This document shows, in pieces, positions 1 to 13,600 of a stretch of DNA of 64,000 nt. Source of the stretch: Forficula auricularia (taxonomy: Eukaryota; Arthropoda; Insecta; Dermaptera; Forficulidae); NCBI GenBank assembly GCA_024734495.1, contig JALMQS010000085.1, positions 21,953,077-22,017,076 on the forward strand, in the 5' to 3' direction. The notes beneath the pieces were generated by a model that ran no database searches, had not been told where the DNA came from, and saw only the letters and a list, made by a program, of their open reading frames with translations. Both the position numbers and the translations under genes were made by a program. Numbering within the stretch: position 1 is the first letter of the stretch; each line of letters begins with the position of its first letter.

Positions 1-203
1 ACTTGGTTCATTTTCCGCGAGAGTGGATACAACCCTTCTGACATGCAATAAAAATTATCCATAACAACTCGAATTGAGTGGAAGAAATTATTTTTCTAAG
101 TAAAAATATGAATTGTTTATTTTCTAAGTAATACTTATTAATCAAGTAAATACCTACTATTGCATTATTACTAAACAAATATTAGTAAGATGAATTAATT
201 TAC

Positions 204-376
204 CTTCTGTTTGGGTAATATTTTAAAAGAAATGTCTTTTAAGACCGGAAGTTCATCTTTAGAATAATTAAGATAGACATGTTTAAATTCGACACAACCA
301 TCAATAGGCCAATCCGAAGGCAGAGTTATTTTGCCGTGAAATTTAATAAATTTCACCTTTATACTATCAATTTCAA
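204..376 (-). CDS. ABCC exon s: start of NBD2 (A-loop), gene runs off the window
   Basis: Encodes [20 protein letters not shown], then [20 protein letters not shown] and [18 protein letters not shown]. It matches 'WP..G.I.F..V...Y....P.VLK.I.F.I...EK'. The donor is AAG|GTAAAT. The next exon (GIVGRTGAGKSS Walker A) must lie left of position 1. An alternative acceptor 20 nt further in is less likely because the phase would not fit. Confidence 0.9.
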
Positions 377-3300
377 CTGATACAATTTCTTAATATATTT
401 CAAATAAGTTAAATTATAGATTTTTTAACAAACCGGGAAATTTCGTAAGTCCAGGTTCAGGGTCAATTTTTGTATATTCCCCTATTCTTTCGACCGAAGT
501 CATTTGATTTTCCATTTCTGCCGATTGACGCATTCCCCATTGTAACATTCCGGTTAAAGCTAAGCATTGGGTGATCGCCAAACCAACGTTTCCTCCCAAG
601 GATTCTAAAATGGCAAAATAACTATCACTTTTATATGGCCAAATTATTTTATAGAATAATAATAAAATAATATTATTACCTCCAAAAATGAGAAAACTCA
701 GAGTAACTAAAGTGAAATAAATACAACAAAAAAGATCCAACCAATATCCAAAAGCACGACTCGTGGCGATAAAAAAATACCATGCAGATGAATGAAGATC
801 CTGAAAAAAAATGCTTATTTTAGTGACATTTCTAGATTATTTTTTTATTCGATCAAGTGCAAGATGGGGCCCAGTTTCTATGGGTCTTATGGCTCTTAAA
901 AGACGCTTGCATTACTGAAAAGTGGAGGAGAGAGTAATCGAGCGAAAAAGTGCAGTATCCGTGCATTTCGGCCTTGAAAGAATAAAAATTTTAAGAATCG
1001 GGAAAGAGGAATCCAGGGAGAAAGTTCCGGTCCCTACTCAAGGGGATAAACATATGAAGTGGTTCGTCACTTCTCCAATTTAATCGGTAAGGGGTGTTGG
1101 GAGTTCGCGAATCGCAAGCCACGCACAAAGCTGGCCTTGGGAGGGGGTTATTGATAATAATTCACAAAAGAACATGCAATATAAAAAAAACCGACTTCAA
1201 AAAAATAAAATGCAACAAATAAAATAATAAGAACTCAAAAATCAAATAAAATGCACTAAAAGGTATAAAATAATTATCTTATTTAGTTACAACTAAACGA
1301 TGAAATTGTTATATGAAATCACTTTTTGAAGTCGGTGTCAAACAAACTATATAAGCGATCTTACGCGATATTGTCTTCATTATCCGCCAAACGTACTAAG
1401 ATCCATCGAGTGCGATTCATAAAATGTATATGTTTGGCACCGACTTCAAAAAGGGATTTCATGTAACAATTTCATCGTTTAGTTGTAACTAAATAAGATA
1501 ATTATTTTATACCTTTTAGTGCATTTTATTTGATTTTTGAGTTCTTATTATTTTATTTGTTGCATTTAATTTTTTTGAAGTCGGTTTTTTTTCTAAAAAT
1601 TATTTTTATTTTTCTCTTTTTAGTGATGTTAAGAATAGTGACTTATGATAATTACCTTGCATGCATCTCGTAAGAGAAAGATTCGAGCGAATGAATCAGA
1701 AATTGATAATAAAATTCAATTCATTAATAGAGAAATTATCTCGAAACGTTAGCGGGTTTTAAATAGATTGTTTTTTTATAAAAGATTTTATTTATTATAA
1801 TTTCAATTATTTGCTCATAAGAATTGGAGATTTCCGTTATTTTGTTATTGATCATATCATCAGAACTTGACCAAATTAATATGGAACCACCCCTAAGGTA
1901 TCCCCTTCCATAAAAAAAGAATCATCGAAATCGGTCCATAAACAAAGAAGTTATGCGTGAACATACATAACAAAAAAGGTCCAATACCAATGAAAAAAAA
2001 AAACGGGACCAATCGGGTACGAGACTGAACCCAATGAAAAAAAAAATCATCCAAATCAGTCTACATGGTAAAGATAAATAAATGTTCAAACAGAAAAAAA
2101 AACAAAACAAAAAAAAAAAACAGACAATTCTGTTGAATTAATAACCTCCTCCTTTCGTCGGTTAAAAATAGGGAAAATTCGAAAACGCTTCTTCGATGGG
2201 CTAGCGTCTATTATTATTAGTCTGATAGCATCATCACATCTTCAGGGTGTTTGATCTAGAGAGAATGTATGGGAAATTTTTATTCTCGCGCCTAGAAATT
2301 AGATGACTTTTAAGTCCTAGTTGCATTAAAGTCAACTAAATTTTGGGAACTATATTTTTCGAAAGAATTCAGGTCGAGAATGATTGTTATATAATATTGT
2401 AATTGAAAAATCAATGGCTTTGGTATTTTGAAAACATCCGTTTCGATTTGATCAGTGATATTTTGCAACATATGGATTATGTTATTTCTAATTTTATTTT
2501 TGTAAAGAGGGTGTGGCTTCTAGTTAACTAAATAAATTAGTAGACCCTAGATATGAATTATAATTATTTACCTGATGATTATCAAATTCATCGATCAAGA
2601 CTTTTTCTGCTCCAAAGGCTCGAATCGTAGTTAATCCCTGAAGAGTCGCATTGAGATGAGAAAATACAGGGGATCTAGCTATAAAAGGAATTCTATTATA
2701 TTTTTATACTGATAAAATAATAGGAAAGAAATAAAATAAAATTGATCATGCTTTAACTTACTTATTCCTTCTAATCTTTTAACATTTCGTGATGTAGATA
2801 CATAAATTCGCCTCATGAAATAGAAAAGAACTGCTACGAGGAAGGTGGGTACAACTAAATACAAATTCACTAGGCAAATGACGACAATAATACCAAGCAT
2901 CAAAAGACCGATCTGTTAAGGTGCAAGAATTAATTTTAATTTAAAAGAAGAATTATTTAATTTTATCCTTGATTATGATAAATATGTACTTATACTTAGT
3001 ACATTTAAAAAACGTAAATTAAAACAGAATATTGAATTATCATTAAAAAGGAAAAAAAAATTGAGAATATTCTAAAATATATAAAATTTACGTATAATAA
3101 AATGAAAATACCTGCATACTATCAAGCATTGCATTTGGAAGAAGTTCATCTACTGCACCCATGTCTTTCGAAAAACGATTGAGAATACGACCTATAGAAT
3201 AACAATTCTAATTAGAGATAAAAATATAATAGTAAAAAGATGCTAGACGAGCAATTATGATTAATTAATCCACTCGCACCGTACACGGGTGTACTGAGAA

Positions 3301-6300
3301 TGAACATTTGAATTTTCTGATGCGTAATTTCAAAGTACGCTTGGTTAGTACACCCGATTGCACTGCTAGTACATTATTATATATAAACAGAACCCAAAAA
3401 AACTAGGATTAAATGAAATAAGTTAGTGTTTGTGTGTATAACTACATAGTTAAGTTTTAGTTTCCATTGTCTATATACTAGTAACTAGTATATAAGGAAT
3501 GAATGCTACCGCGGTTCCGGGTGGTCGATACTTAACGGAAAAGTTGAGCTGGTGGGGGTTTTTAGCGTGGAATACAGAGAAATAACTGGAATTCCGCACT
3601 ACCGAGAAGGTTACCAAAGGTTGTTGTAAACTAATGGTGCCATGGGGAATGGAGAAAGCCCTAGGGACGAAAGTTCCTAGCTCCATTCGACTGAGGTTGG
3701 ACTCGTGGTGGCATAAGGCTTTGTCTAGATAGCTTTTGTTAACTCGCCAGCTGTTGATAGCTTCAACACTCGCGAGGGTGGAATACACGCCCGCTGTATT
3801 TCACGTATAACTCTGTGTATACACCTATACCCTGATTGATGCCATTCGTGGCTCTTCAGGGTCACATACGAAACGAGAGTCTTGTATGCGCTGGTTGCGA
3901 GTGCGTGTGAAGGCCGTTATGGCTATATACACCACTTTAAACAATTCGGTGCGTCTTGCGCTGTCAGAATCCACTACCGAGAAGGTGTCGTCCATAAAGG
4001 ATTTTCCCCTAACATATAAAAAAAAAAAAGATGTGTCTAGCATTGTTAAAAGAAGAAGGAGAAGAGAGTGAGAGATTTCAAGGATTTGGAAGTAGCCAAA
4101 AGTGTTTGTTGATATGTGACTTGAAAGATTGAAGGTGTTTATCCAGTCTTAAGAAGTCATAGGGGATAAAAGAGTTGAGGATTGCACTTCGATGTGTATC
4201 TAATTTGACTGAGAAGGGGCTGTTGAATGTTTGAGAATCTTGCGTTATTTACCCGTAGTGGGGTTTAGTGAGTTTAACTTGTCAGAACAACTACCATGGT
4301 AGTATGTTAGTATGTATATATAGTAAAGGGAAAGGGCGGAGACGTTTCTACGATGAGCCATGCAATCAAGTGAGTTAGGCAAGACCGTATCTTCTATTAG
4401 CCTGATTCTATGGTAAGCTAGTAATATAGAGATAGTGAAATTCATGTTTTTTTTCTCGGCTTTGCTTCTCACTACACTATGAATCCTGCCTAATGCATAT
4501 CATATAATTGATTCTTTAGTATTTTTCAAGTTACTTGTATTATAGTCAGTCCCCAATCCCTGGGCAAACATTATTTTCGCCACCTTTTATTTTGAAAGAT
4601 AATTTTTGACAGCTAATTTTTGTAGGTACCCGCAACGTGTTGAAAATGTACAACACGTTGAGTTTTATAATTTTTTATGAAAGCCTGATTATAGTTTTCC
4701 TGATTATAGTTTTATTGATATCTTCTGAATTGCACCCAGAGTGACAATTCTTGGAGGCTCCTCTCTACAGAAGTGAGCCATTTTCATGACAGAAGCAAAT
4801 TCGAGGCTTGTATATGGTAAGAATTTTAGCGAACATGAAAAGCGTCTGGTTCTGAATAGACAGCCAAGCTTACTAGATGCGGTACTTTTGCTTTAGAAGT
4901 GAATGAGCTCATTCCAAGAGAGGACACATCCAACAATGTTGTAATCATGTAAAAAAATTGAGATTTTGTTGTTCACCTATTAAGGACACCATATAAATAT
5001 AAAAACATCATCATCGAATTAAAAAAACAAAACAAAAAACAGGGAGATTGGGTCATTTCTAGCTCCCTCATACCTTAGGCATTCGCAAACGCCACCATCT
5101 GTATTAAATATTTGAAAAATGTTTTTTATTTTACAAAATGATTGAGAAAACATACCTCCTGGATTTGTGTCAAAAAAACGCATTGGTGCACTTGTAATAG
5201 CCGAAAACATTCGATCATGTAAATTAACCGAGGATCTCATTGCAACCATAAAGAACAGCATTGTTCTAACCAAAGTGATGATCACCAGTAGTACAGCGAT
5301 TGACATGTAAATATACATACAAATGTTCTCATCTAGAGTGAAGGCCCAAGCAGGTATATCGACTGCAGCAGATAAGTTCGATGATGCGTTTCGATTTTCT
5401 TCTATATTTGTCCTAGCAAAAAAAATTTAAAAGAATTAACTGAATTGTCAGATATTTTAAATTTGATAAGTGTATTGTAAATTTATACATAGATTCCTCA
5501 TTTTTATGGTACCGTTTAAAAAGTAGAAGGAGACTCTATTATAGAGTCACTACAATTATATCTGTCTGCTTATCATGAAAGATTATTTTGGGAAGGGTCG
5601 AATTTTTTGTGGGGTTCAAAATAAAAAAAATATTTTTTTATCATGGGGTTTGAGGTATTTCTGTAAAGATCTTTTTAAGTAGAATATAGGTTTAATTTTT
5701 TTAGATTTATTCCCCTTTAAAATGATCGTGTGAGAGCCCTAATTAGGGTGAACATTTTTAGTTGATTTCTACCAGCCCAATTTCAATCAACTATTTAAAT
5801 TAAAATTCTGAAAAATTCTTAAAATTATTACATTCTCTTTTTATGAACGTCAAAAAAGAACGAATTTGATATATCAAGTATTTTGGAAGATAATCATGGC
5901 TGCTGTCCAGATTGAATTCACGGACCTAGGGTTCATTCAGCTAGAAATATTTATACGTATCTTAGGTACAAAACCTTGGTACGCGAGTCTGACTCGCATT
6001 TGGGCGGATTATTAAAATTATTTTTACAAATATATAAGCTAATATACCGTTTCTATGTTAATATACATTTTATAAGCTTACCAAAACGTGAGCCAATAAT
6101 CTGCTGCGCTAGCAAACACTTGAGTTATTATACAGATCATAAGCATAAATATTATTGTGCAAATATGCCCTCCTGCTCTCAAATAAATTGCATACACTTT
6201 GGCACCAATCGACCCATGGGAACGTGCTTCTTCTACTTTGTCTGGAATAACTGAGGTAGCAACAGAAGCCAAGCTACCTGAAATTTTAAGAAAATTATTA

Positions 6301-7639
6301 TAGAGTAAAAACAAATTAAGATTATATCTACTATTCTCAAACGCCTCCCAATCAATCACACGCGTTTGAGAATAGATTAAAAATATAGTCAGGCCACTAC
6401 CGAGCTGTTAAAAATGAACGAGCAAGAGATTAAAGAAATTCCATAATTCATATAGACATTTGGTATTAGTTTGGGTTCAGGGATCAGTAGCTTAGTGGAT
6501 ATAGGAGCTAAAGCTCTTATGACAAAGCATTGCAGTACATATGCAAAGATCCCAGGTTCGAATCCTGGCTGATCCTTTTGTCTATAATACAAAAATCTTT
6601 TCTTCGTTCGCTAATTTAATTAAATTATATCTACTCTTATTAAACGAGCAAAAATTGTATATATATTTGTTTGTATATATATTTGTTTGTATATATATTT
6701 ATTTATATATATATTTATTTATACAGAGGGACCCAAAAAAATGTATCCACTGTTTAAAAGTCCATAACTTGCAAACTAATTGATGAAGTTGTCTCATTTT
6801 TGGTGAAAGTGTAGCTTAAAGTCCAACTTAAAGATATCACTGTAGGTGTTCGAAATGGTCACCATTAACATCCACACACAAACGATGCCGCCGAACTGCA
6901 GCACGAACTACTGACTGCAACGTGTTCAGTTGGATATTTGCACATGAATGTACGATGGATTCTCGAAGTTCATCCAATGTGCGTGGCTTTTATCGATAAA
7001 CGACGTCCTTTAGTGTTCCCCATAGGTAAAAGTCCAGCGGAGTTAGGTCTAGGGAACGTGTGGATACTCCACAGCACCTCTACGGCCTATCCATCTTCCT
7101 GGTAGATTTTCGTCGAGATACGCCCTAATACGATTTTGGTAGTGGGCTGGGGTACCATCTTGTTGAAAGTAAAATCTTCCGTCTCCATACAAGTCTCGGA
7201 TGGCAGGTAAAATGGATGTCTGAATCTTCTGAAGGTAACTGTGCCGTCAAAGAAGAATGGCCCAATCAAGCCCCGGTAAGGCAACCCACACCACACATTT
7301 ACTCCTGGAAAATTCACGGCTTTGTCTACATGGACGTTCGGATTTTCGGCGGCCCAGTAGATGCAATTGTGGCGATTTACTGTACCATTGAGTTTGAACT
7401 GTGCCTCATCAGACCACACAATCATTTCTGCAAACTCTTCATCAGTGCGCACCATGTTAGTAAACCACTGGCAGTACTCCATTCTAAGATCTGGGTCGTC
7501 CTCGTTCAACAACGCAATACAACGCTTGTGTGGCGATTGCCGGAACTACAAACTATTACACTACCAAAGATGAGACAACTCCGTCAATTAGTTTGCAAGT
7601 TATGGACTTTTAAACAGTGGATACACTTTTTTGGACCCG

Positions 7640-7680
<41 letters not shown>

Positions 7681-10600
7681 ATCTTGGTTCTATTTTGAAA
7701 ACGACTCTACCGATTTTGATGAAATTCACGGGTTAGGGGGTTTTTGGGGTGACAATTCGATCTGACACGGTCTCATCATCGACTCTCCCCCTCTGCGTGA
7801 CGCAATAAACCAGTCATTGAAATCGGAACACATGAAGTGGACATTTATATGAACGATTTTTCGTTTTTTTTTTTTTTTATTTTCTCAAAAACTGAACTAA
7901 CGATATTGTTTAAAATTGGTGAATTAATGAAGTGTCATGAGTTAATAGTTGTGTATAGATTTTAATCCGATTGAAATAAAGGAAGGGGCTGTAAATTAGG
8001 AGTGTCGTAAAATAAATATTTTAATCATTCATATATCGTCTTCGGTAAGTCGCAGAGCCTTGAAATTTGAAACTTAAGCTATTTAGAGGCGTAAAGTTAC
8101 CGAGCATCGCTCGGTGCCCCAGGCACTATATATATATCAGTCGCGTGATGTAGATGCTGCCCATCCCTAAAATTTCAAAACGGCAAGAATATTTTCATAT
8201 TATGTCATAAAAAATTATAGGTATGTTAAATTTAAAAAATAACGAAAAATTCTGTGTTTATCGATAACATTTACAAAAATGAGCAAAAAAATAAAATGAC
8301 ATTTAAAAAATTGAAGGGTTCTTTTTTGGACCACATCCTCTGGTTGAAATGTCACCGCCCGCAACTGACATATATGGTATATATTCAATTTAATCGATGA
8401 AATAATAATGGCATAATTTAAATTTTAGAAAAAAACAAACCAAAATATTTGAGTAAAATCAATAAGAGAAAGGACTTAAAATTTCAATAGGATCTAAAAA
8501 ATGCCGCTCCAAAGCAGAACCAGGGACTCTGTCGACAGCTTGGCGAGTTGGGAGGAAGGATGTAGAAACTTAAGATATTTAAGTTTCGATGGGAACTTCA
8601 AAAAGTTGTTCGTAGTGCTAAGGTGATGTAGTCTGGTCGGTGAAAATAAACGTTTATTTCGTGGAGGCCTCGACAAATAAAACTGGTCAGATGAGCGTGA
8701 GACTGATTACCTCAATATGTGACGTACCAAGAGAGGAATGGGGGGGGGGGGGGAGGATTCCTCCAAAATTCTTTAGTTGACATCAAATGTAAATGTAAAT
8801 TCATGAAAATCTAATATTAAATATCTTTTAAATTTTATTTAATTTAACTTTTGTTACAATATATCTATATATCCAAAGTATGATTTTTAAAAAAAAAAAA
8901 TTTTGGGCACTCTTCGAAAAATAATTTCTGGGTACGTGCCTGACCCAATTCATTAAATGGGTTGGTCACGTGAGCTCAGAATTCCATCATGTGACGCAGA
9001 TTCGCTAATAGTCAGGAGTAAAAGAGAGGACATTTATTTAATTTAATGATTTAAAATATTTTCTTTTAGAAAATGGCATAGATGTTGAAAGTACCTCGAT
9101 GAATTGAAATTGACTTTTTGGAAAGGCTTGAATCACTGTTAGACGTGTCACTTTCGTAGCCTGTTTGTGATTCAGAACAAAGTAAATGAGCGAAGTCAAG
9201 ACCCGAGCTTTTTAATTCTTCGTACGTTCCTTGAGCAGCAATTTTACCCTATAATAAAATATAATACGTAAGTAAATATAAATGCAGACTAAATCGTATG
9301 TAAATTACGTGGAATTTTCTTTAGAATATTATCAAATTTTTAATCATGTAAATAAGATTATTATTGGACTTTAAAAGAGAGAGAGAGAGAGAGAATAATG
9401 ATTTATTATTACCTCTTCTAATATGATGATATGGTCAGCGTGAGTCAAGTATTGAAGCTGGTGGGTCACAAGAACAACGGTTTTACTGTTCAGATAGTCT
9501 CGAATACATTCTTCATACAAATGGGTTCCCACATGTGTATCTACAGCCGAAAGAGGATCATCGAGTAGATAGATTTCTGAGTCCGCATAGACAGCTCTTG
9601 CTAAATTTACTCTGGCTCGCTGACCTCCACTCAAAGACACTCCTCTATCCCCGATAACCGTGTGATCCCCATAGGGCAGCATTTTAAAATCAGGAAGTAA
9701 AGAACATACCTGCAAATAGAAAAATTGTGTTTCATTATATTTCTATTATGAGAATATTTAAATTAAATTGGATTATTAATCATTCTCCAGATTCAGTTGA
9801 AGGTTACCTTGACAACTTGTTTATATCGATCCTTTACATATTCCCTGCCAAAAAGAATATTTTGTCGGACTGATCCTGCAAAAAGCCAGGGTTCTTGAGA
9901 TGCATAGGAAATGTTTCCATCAACTTGAAGAGTTCCTTCCTTGACTGGCAACTCTTTAAGAATAGTATATAAAAGAGATGATTTTCCAGCACCTACTGGT
10001 CCGACTATAGCTAGTAGTTTTCCTGGTTCAGCAGAGAGTGTAATTTTTTCGAGAGTGTTTTCGTTTGTTTCTAACCATTGAGCACTCACACTAAATGAAA
10101 AAGAAAAGTTATTTACTAAAAATTAATTTCAAAATTATATATACATACAATGAAAATAATAGTATATATATACCAAGTGTTTTTTTTGTTATTTAGGAAT
10201 GACATTGATCAAATTTTCATTTGGTGATAGATTTTTCATTCTAAGTTTTAGAACAAAATTGTAAATACGAATGAAGTTCAAAATTAAAAACTGTATCAAA
10301 TTTAATGATACATTTCTTTGTAAAAATAGAACAGAGCTAAATACTCAAAAATTAAACTCGGCCAAAAATTAATTATGATTTGTAGCTTAAAAATTAGAAT
10401 TAATTTTTGAAACAATAAAAACAACACCGAGAAAAACCAAAATCATTTGAAATTAAATGTTCGAATGAATCGCCATTTATTGCCAAAAGTTATAATCTCT
10501 GATAAAATGCTTTCTTTAAAGAGCTCTTTCTTTGCATAATATTATTCAAGATTTGCATTTTTTATCAATTGTTCATACGGTTTTTATAAATTTTCTCCTT

Positions 10601-13600
10601 CATTTACGCTCCTAAAAAGAAATTAGACATCGGGTAGCTAGTCATTTAATTGAATACAAGAATATGAAAAATATTGGTCCAAGTGCAAAGCTCCCACTGT
10701 ACCTAATGCGCTGGGCATACAACTTATTGATAGCAAAAAACATTTTCTTTAATTTTGATTTAAATAGTTTTTAATAAGTGTCTGATATTTGAGTTTTTAG
10801 CTCTTTTTGTAATATTCTCACAATGCTTTGGGCCTAGCACGCGTTTTGCCAATTCCCAACACTCTTTCGCGGTTAAAATGGAAAAGTGCCGGACCACTTC
10901 ATTGGCCAATACGTTTGTCCCCATGACTTCAAGGAACTGGAACTCTCTCCCGGCCTCCATCTTTCCCAGTACTTATAATCTTCAAACCTTCAAAACTCGG
11001 GTGAACAAACACCTACGCCTCCACCCTCTCACTTGATCAACTTTCCCTTCTCTTCGGTAATGCAAGGGTCTTTCGAGATCCATAGGGACTGCATCTTACC
11101 CTTCTTGCATTTGATATCATTAAAAAATAAACTGAAACGGATCGAAGCTAAACTTTATCCAAAGTCATTTGAAATATTAATATATTTATTCCTTTATTAT
11201 TAATAAGATATCACTTGCTATTTGAAGTGCATGTTGACTTAAATTCAAAAATAGTGATCGATTCTCATCTAATACTTGAGGAATAACCACTACATTGGAT
11301 TTTTGACGTTTCGGTTATTATTGGTAACCATTGCTGAAGACATGGAGGAATCGTCTTAAAATCAAAAATAATGATCGATTCTTATCTAATACTAGAGGAA
11401 TAACCTTATTGCATTCCATTTTTGATGTTTTGACTATTAATGGCAACCTCTACTGAAAACGTGGAAGAATCGACTTAAAATCAAAAAGACTAAATTATTT
11501 TTTGGTAAACAACTCAGGCTTGAATTGAATTGAAAATCAATGACAATTTTTTGATTTACACCTTAAAACCTCTCCAAGTACCTGCGAACTTACTTAATTA
11601 ATTTTAAATAAAGTAAAGAAAATTTTTAAAAAGTTTCTAAAAAAATTTTCTTTACTGTATCCTTTATTCTCTATTCGCTGATTCACACATCCATTGTTTG
11701 GTTCTTGATGGAGATTACTGGTAAAAGTTAAACTATATTTTACTAGGTATTTACTTTTTACTTTCATTCATAAGCTTTCTCAAATTTCAAATTTTAGGGA
11801 ATGTATTAAAATGAATACAATTAGCCAAACAAGAGACTGATGAAAGATTTTAATATTACGTATAAAGCAATGGTAACGAAAATTGGACTAGATATAATTA
11901 TTTATAAAAGTTCAAATTGTCAAGACTTAATTTTACGAGAGATTGTCATCTACTGGATCCGAGTTGTTATAGATAATTTATATTACATATATTTATATTC
12001 AAAAAGAGTTATATTAATCCCAAGTAGAATGAACTAGAAGACAATTTCTTAATAGTTATCTTTATTTTTTATTATATTATATATGTAAAAAATTATTTTA
12101 CCTTTTCATCATTATAGTTCCCTTTTCAGAATCTATTTCACTTTTTTCAGTTGAATTATATTTTTTTAAATCATCCTTTTGTAAAGAATCTCTTGGTAGA
12201 TTAAATTGATTGACTTTCAGATGGTCTTTTTCTGAGACTTTATCTGTTGAGATTACTTCTCCAAGCTCTTCATATAATAAAAAATTCTGTAACGAAAAAT
12301 CAAAATATTATACAGTAATTCGTGGATTTCAAATCCTAAGGCTCTATATTTATTTTATGAATCTTCTAATCGCTAAAAGGTTTCTAAATAAAAAAAATAG
12401 ATTTTTCAATTGATATTGATATATGTATATTGTATTTGTATATACAAGACAGTCTAAATAAAATAGATATTTAATAGTCTGTTGAAACATATTTTAATGA
12501 TTTCAGACTTAATGAACAAGATTAAACAATCTTTAAGATTAAATCTAAAGCTAAATTAATAAAAAATTCTCAATAATAATGAATTCACCCTCAGAGATAT
12601 GACTTTTCTTTTTTAAGAGTAGAGGGAGCTCTCTATAAATTATTTTCTTAATTTAGGGACCAATATTTCGATCAATTTGATAAATCAGATGTTACCTTTG
12701 AAGCATTCTTTTAGTTAACTTTTGGCAAATCGTGAACTTTTACAGCATGGTGGAACTTTAATTTTATTAAATATTTTCAATAATAAAATCCATTGATGAA
12801 GAATATTAAATACAATTTTTCTCAAATTGTTAATTTTGGAATTATTTTTGTCGTCCCTCTTGGTATCCCGAAATAAAAAATATATTGATCAAAGTAGAAT
12901 TTCACAAGGATTACGAAAATTAAAATTACATTTCGATTTCAAACTATTTGAATTTAAATGCTAAGGTCTATTCTGACTTATTCTTGGTATAACAGTATAA
13001 CACTTATTCTTGGTATAACGGTATAACAGTATGGCGCATAAATGTTTGTATTTATGTTTGTGTTTTTTCGTTGTATGTACTTGTACTTATATTTATATAT
13101 ATGCTTATATTTTGTATTCATGTCTAATTCTGTAATTATATCTATATTTATTTCTACATTCATATCTAGATTTGCATTCATATTTGTGATTATATTTGTA
13201 TCTGTATCTGAATATATATTTTATAGTTGTTTTTTTTTTCTCGTATTTGTTTTGTGTTAATATTTAAAATTATTGTTAAATATTTTTTTTCTCACTACTC
13301 TATTGTATAAATTGATTAAAATTGGGCTTTCAGCCCGTGTATATATTAATAAATAAATAAATAAATAAGAAAAAATGGCAGGGTCGGGGAAGCGTAGGCA
13401 GTTATTTTTTTTTAATGATATTGATGTGAGAAGGAGATACACCAGAAGGTCCACCCCCTAAAGGCCTGTATGGGCTGGCCCCTCCATCGTGAAAAGAACA
13501 GAGCAGAAGGAAAAGAAGCCGGGATCACGAGCCAAATCTCAGAAAGTTAGATATAGTCCAATTTACTAAGTTTTTAGGGGCCTCGAGCAGTGGTAAATTC

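Noticed and set aside
7216..7698. 160-codon open frame on the plus strand
   Set aside because: It is the antisense of the mariner-type transposase relic and runs into a TA microsatellite.
11279..11460. Stem + GAAACG words on the minus strand as motif members
   Set aside because: The 5' part reads CTTCAGCAAT rather than CTGANGA, so they do not fit the core, although they may be distant relatives.
13042..13260. Open frame of alternating hydrophobic residues
   Set aside because: Translation of a TATTTGTATT-type low-complexity tract.
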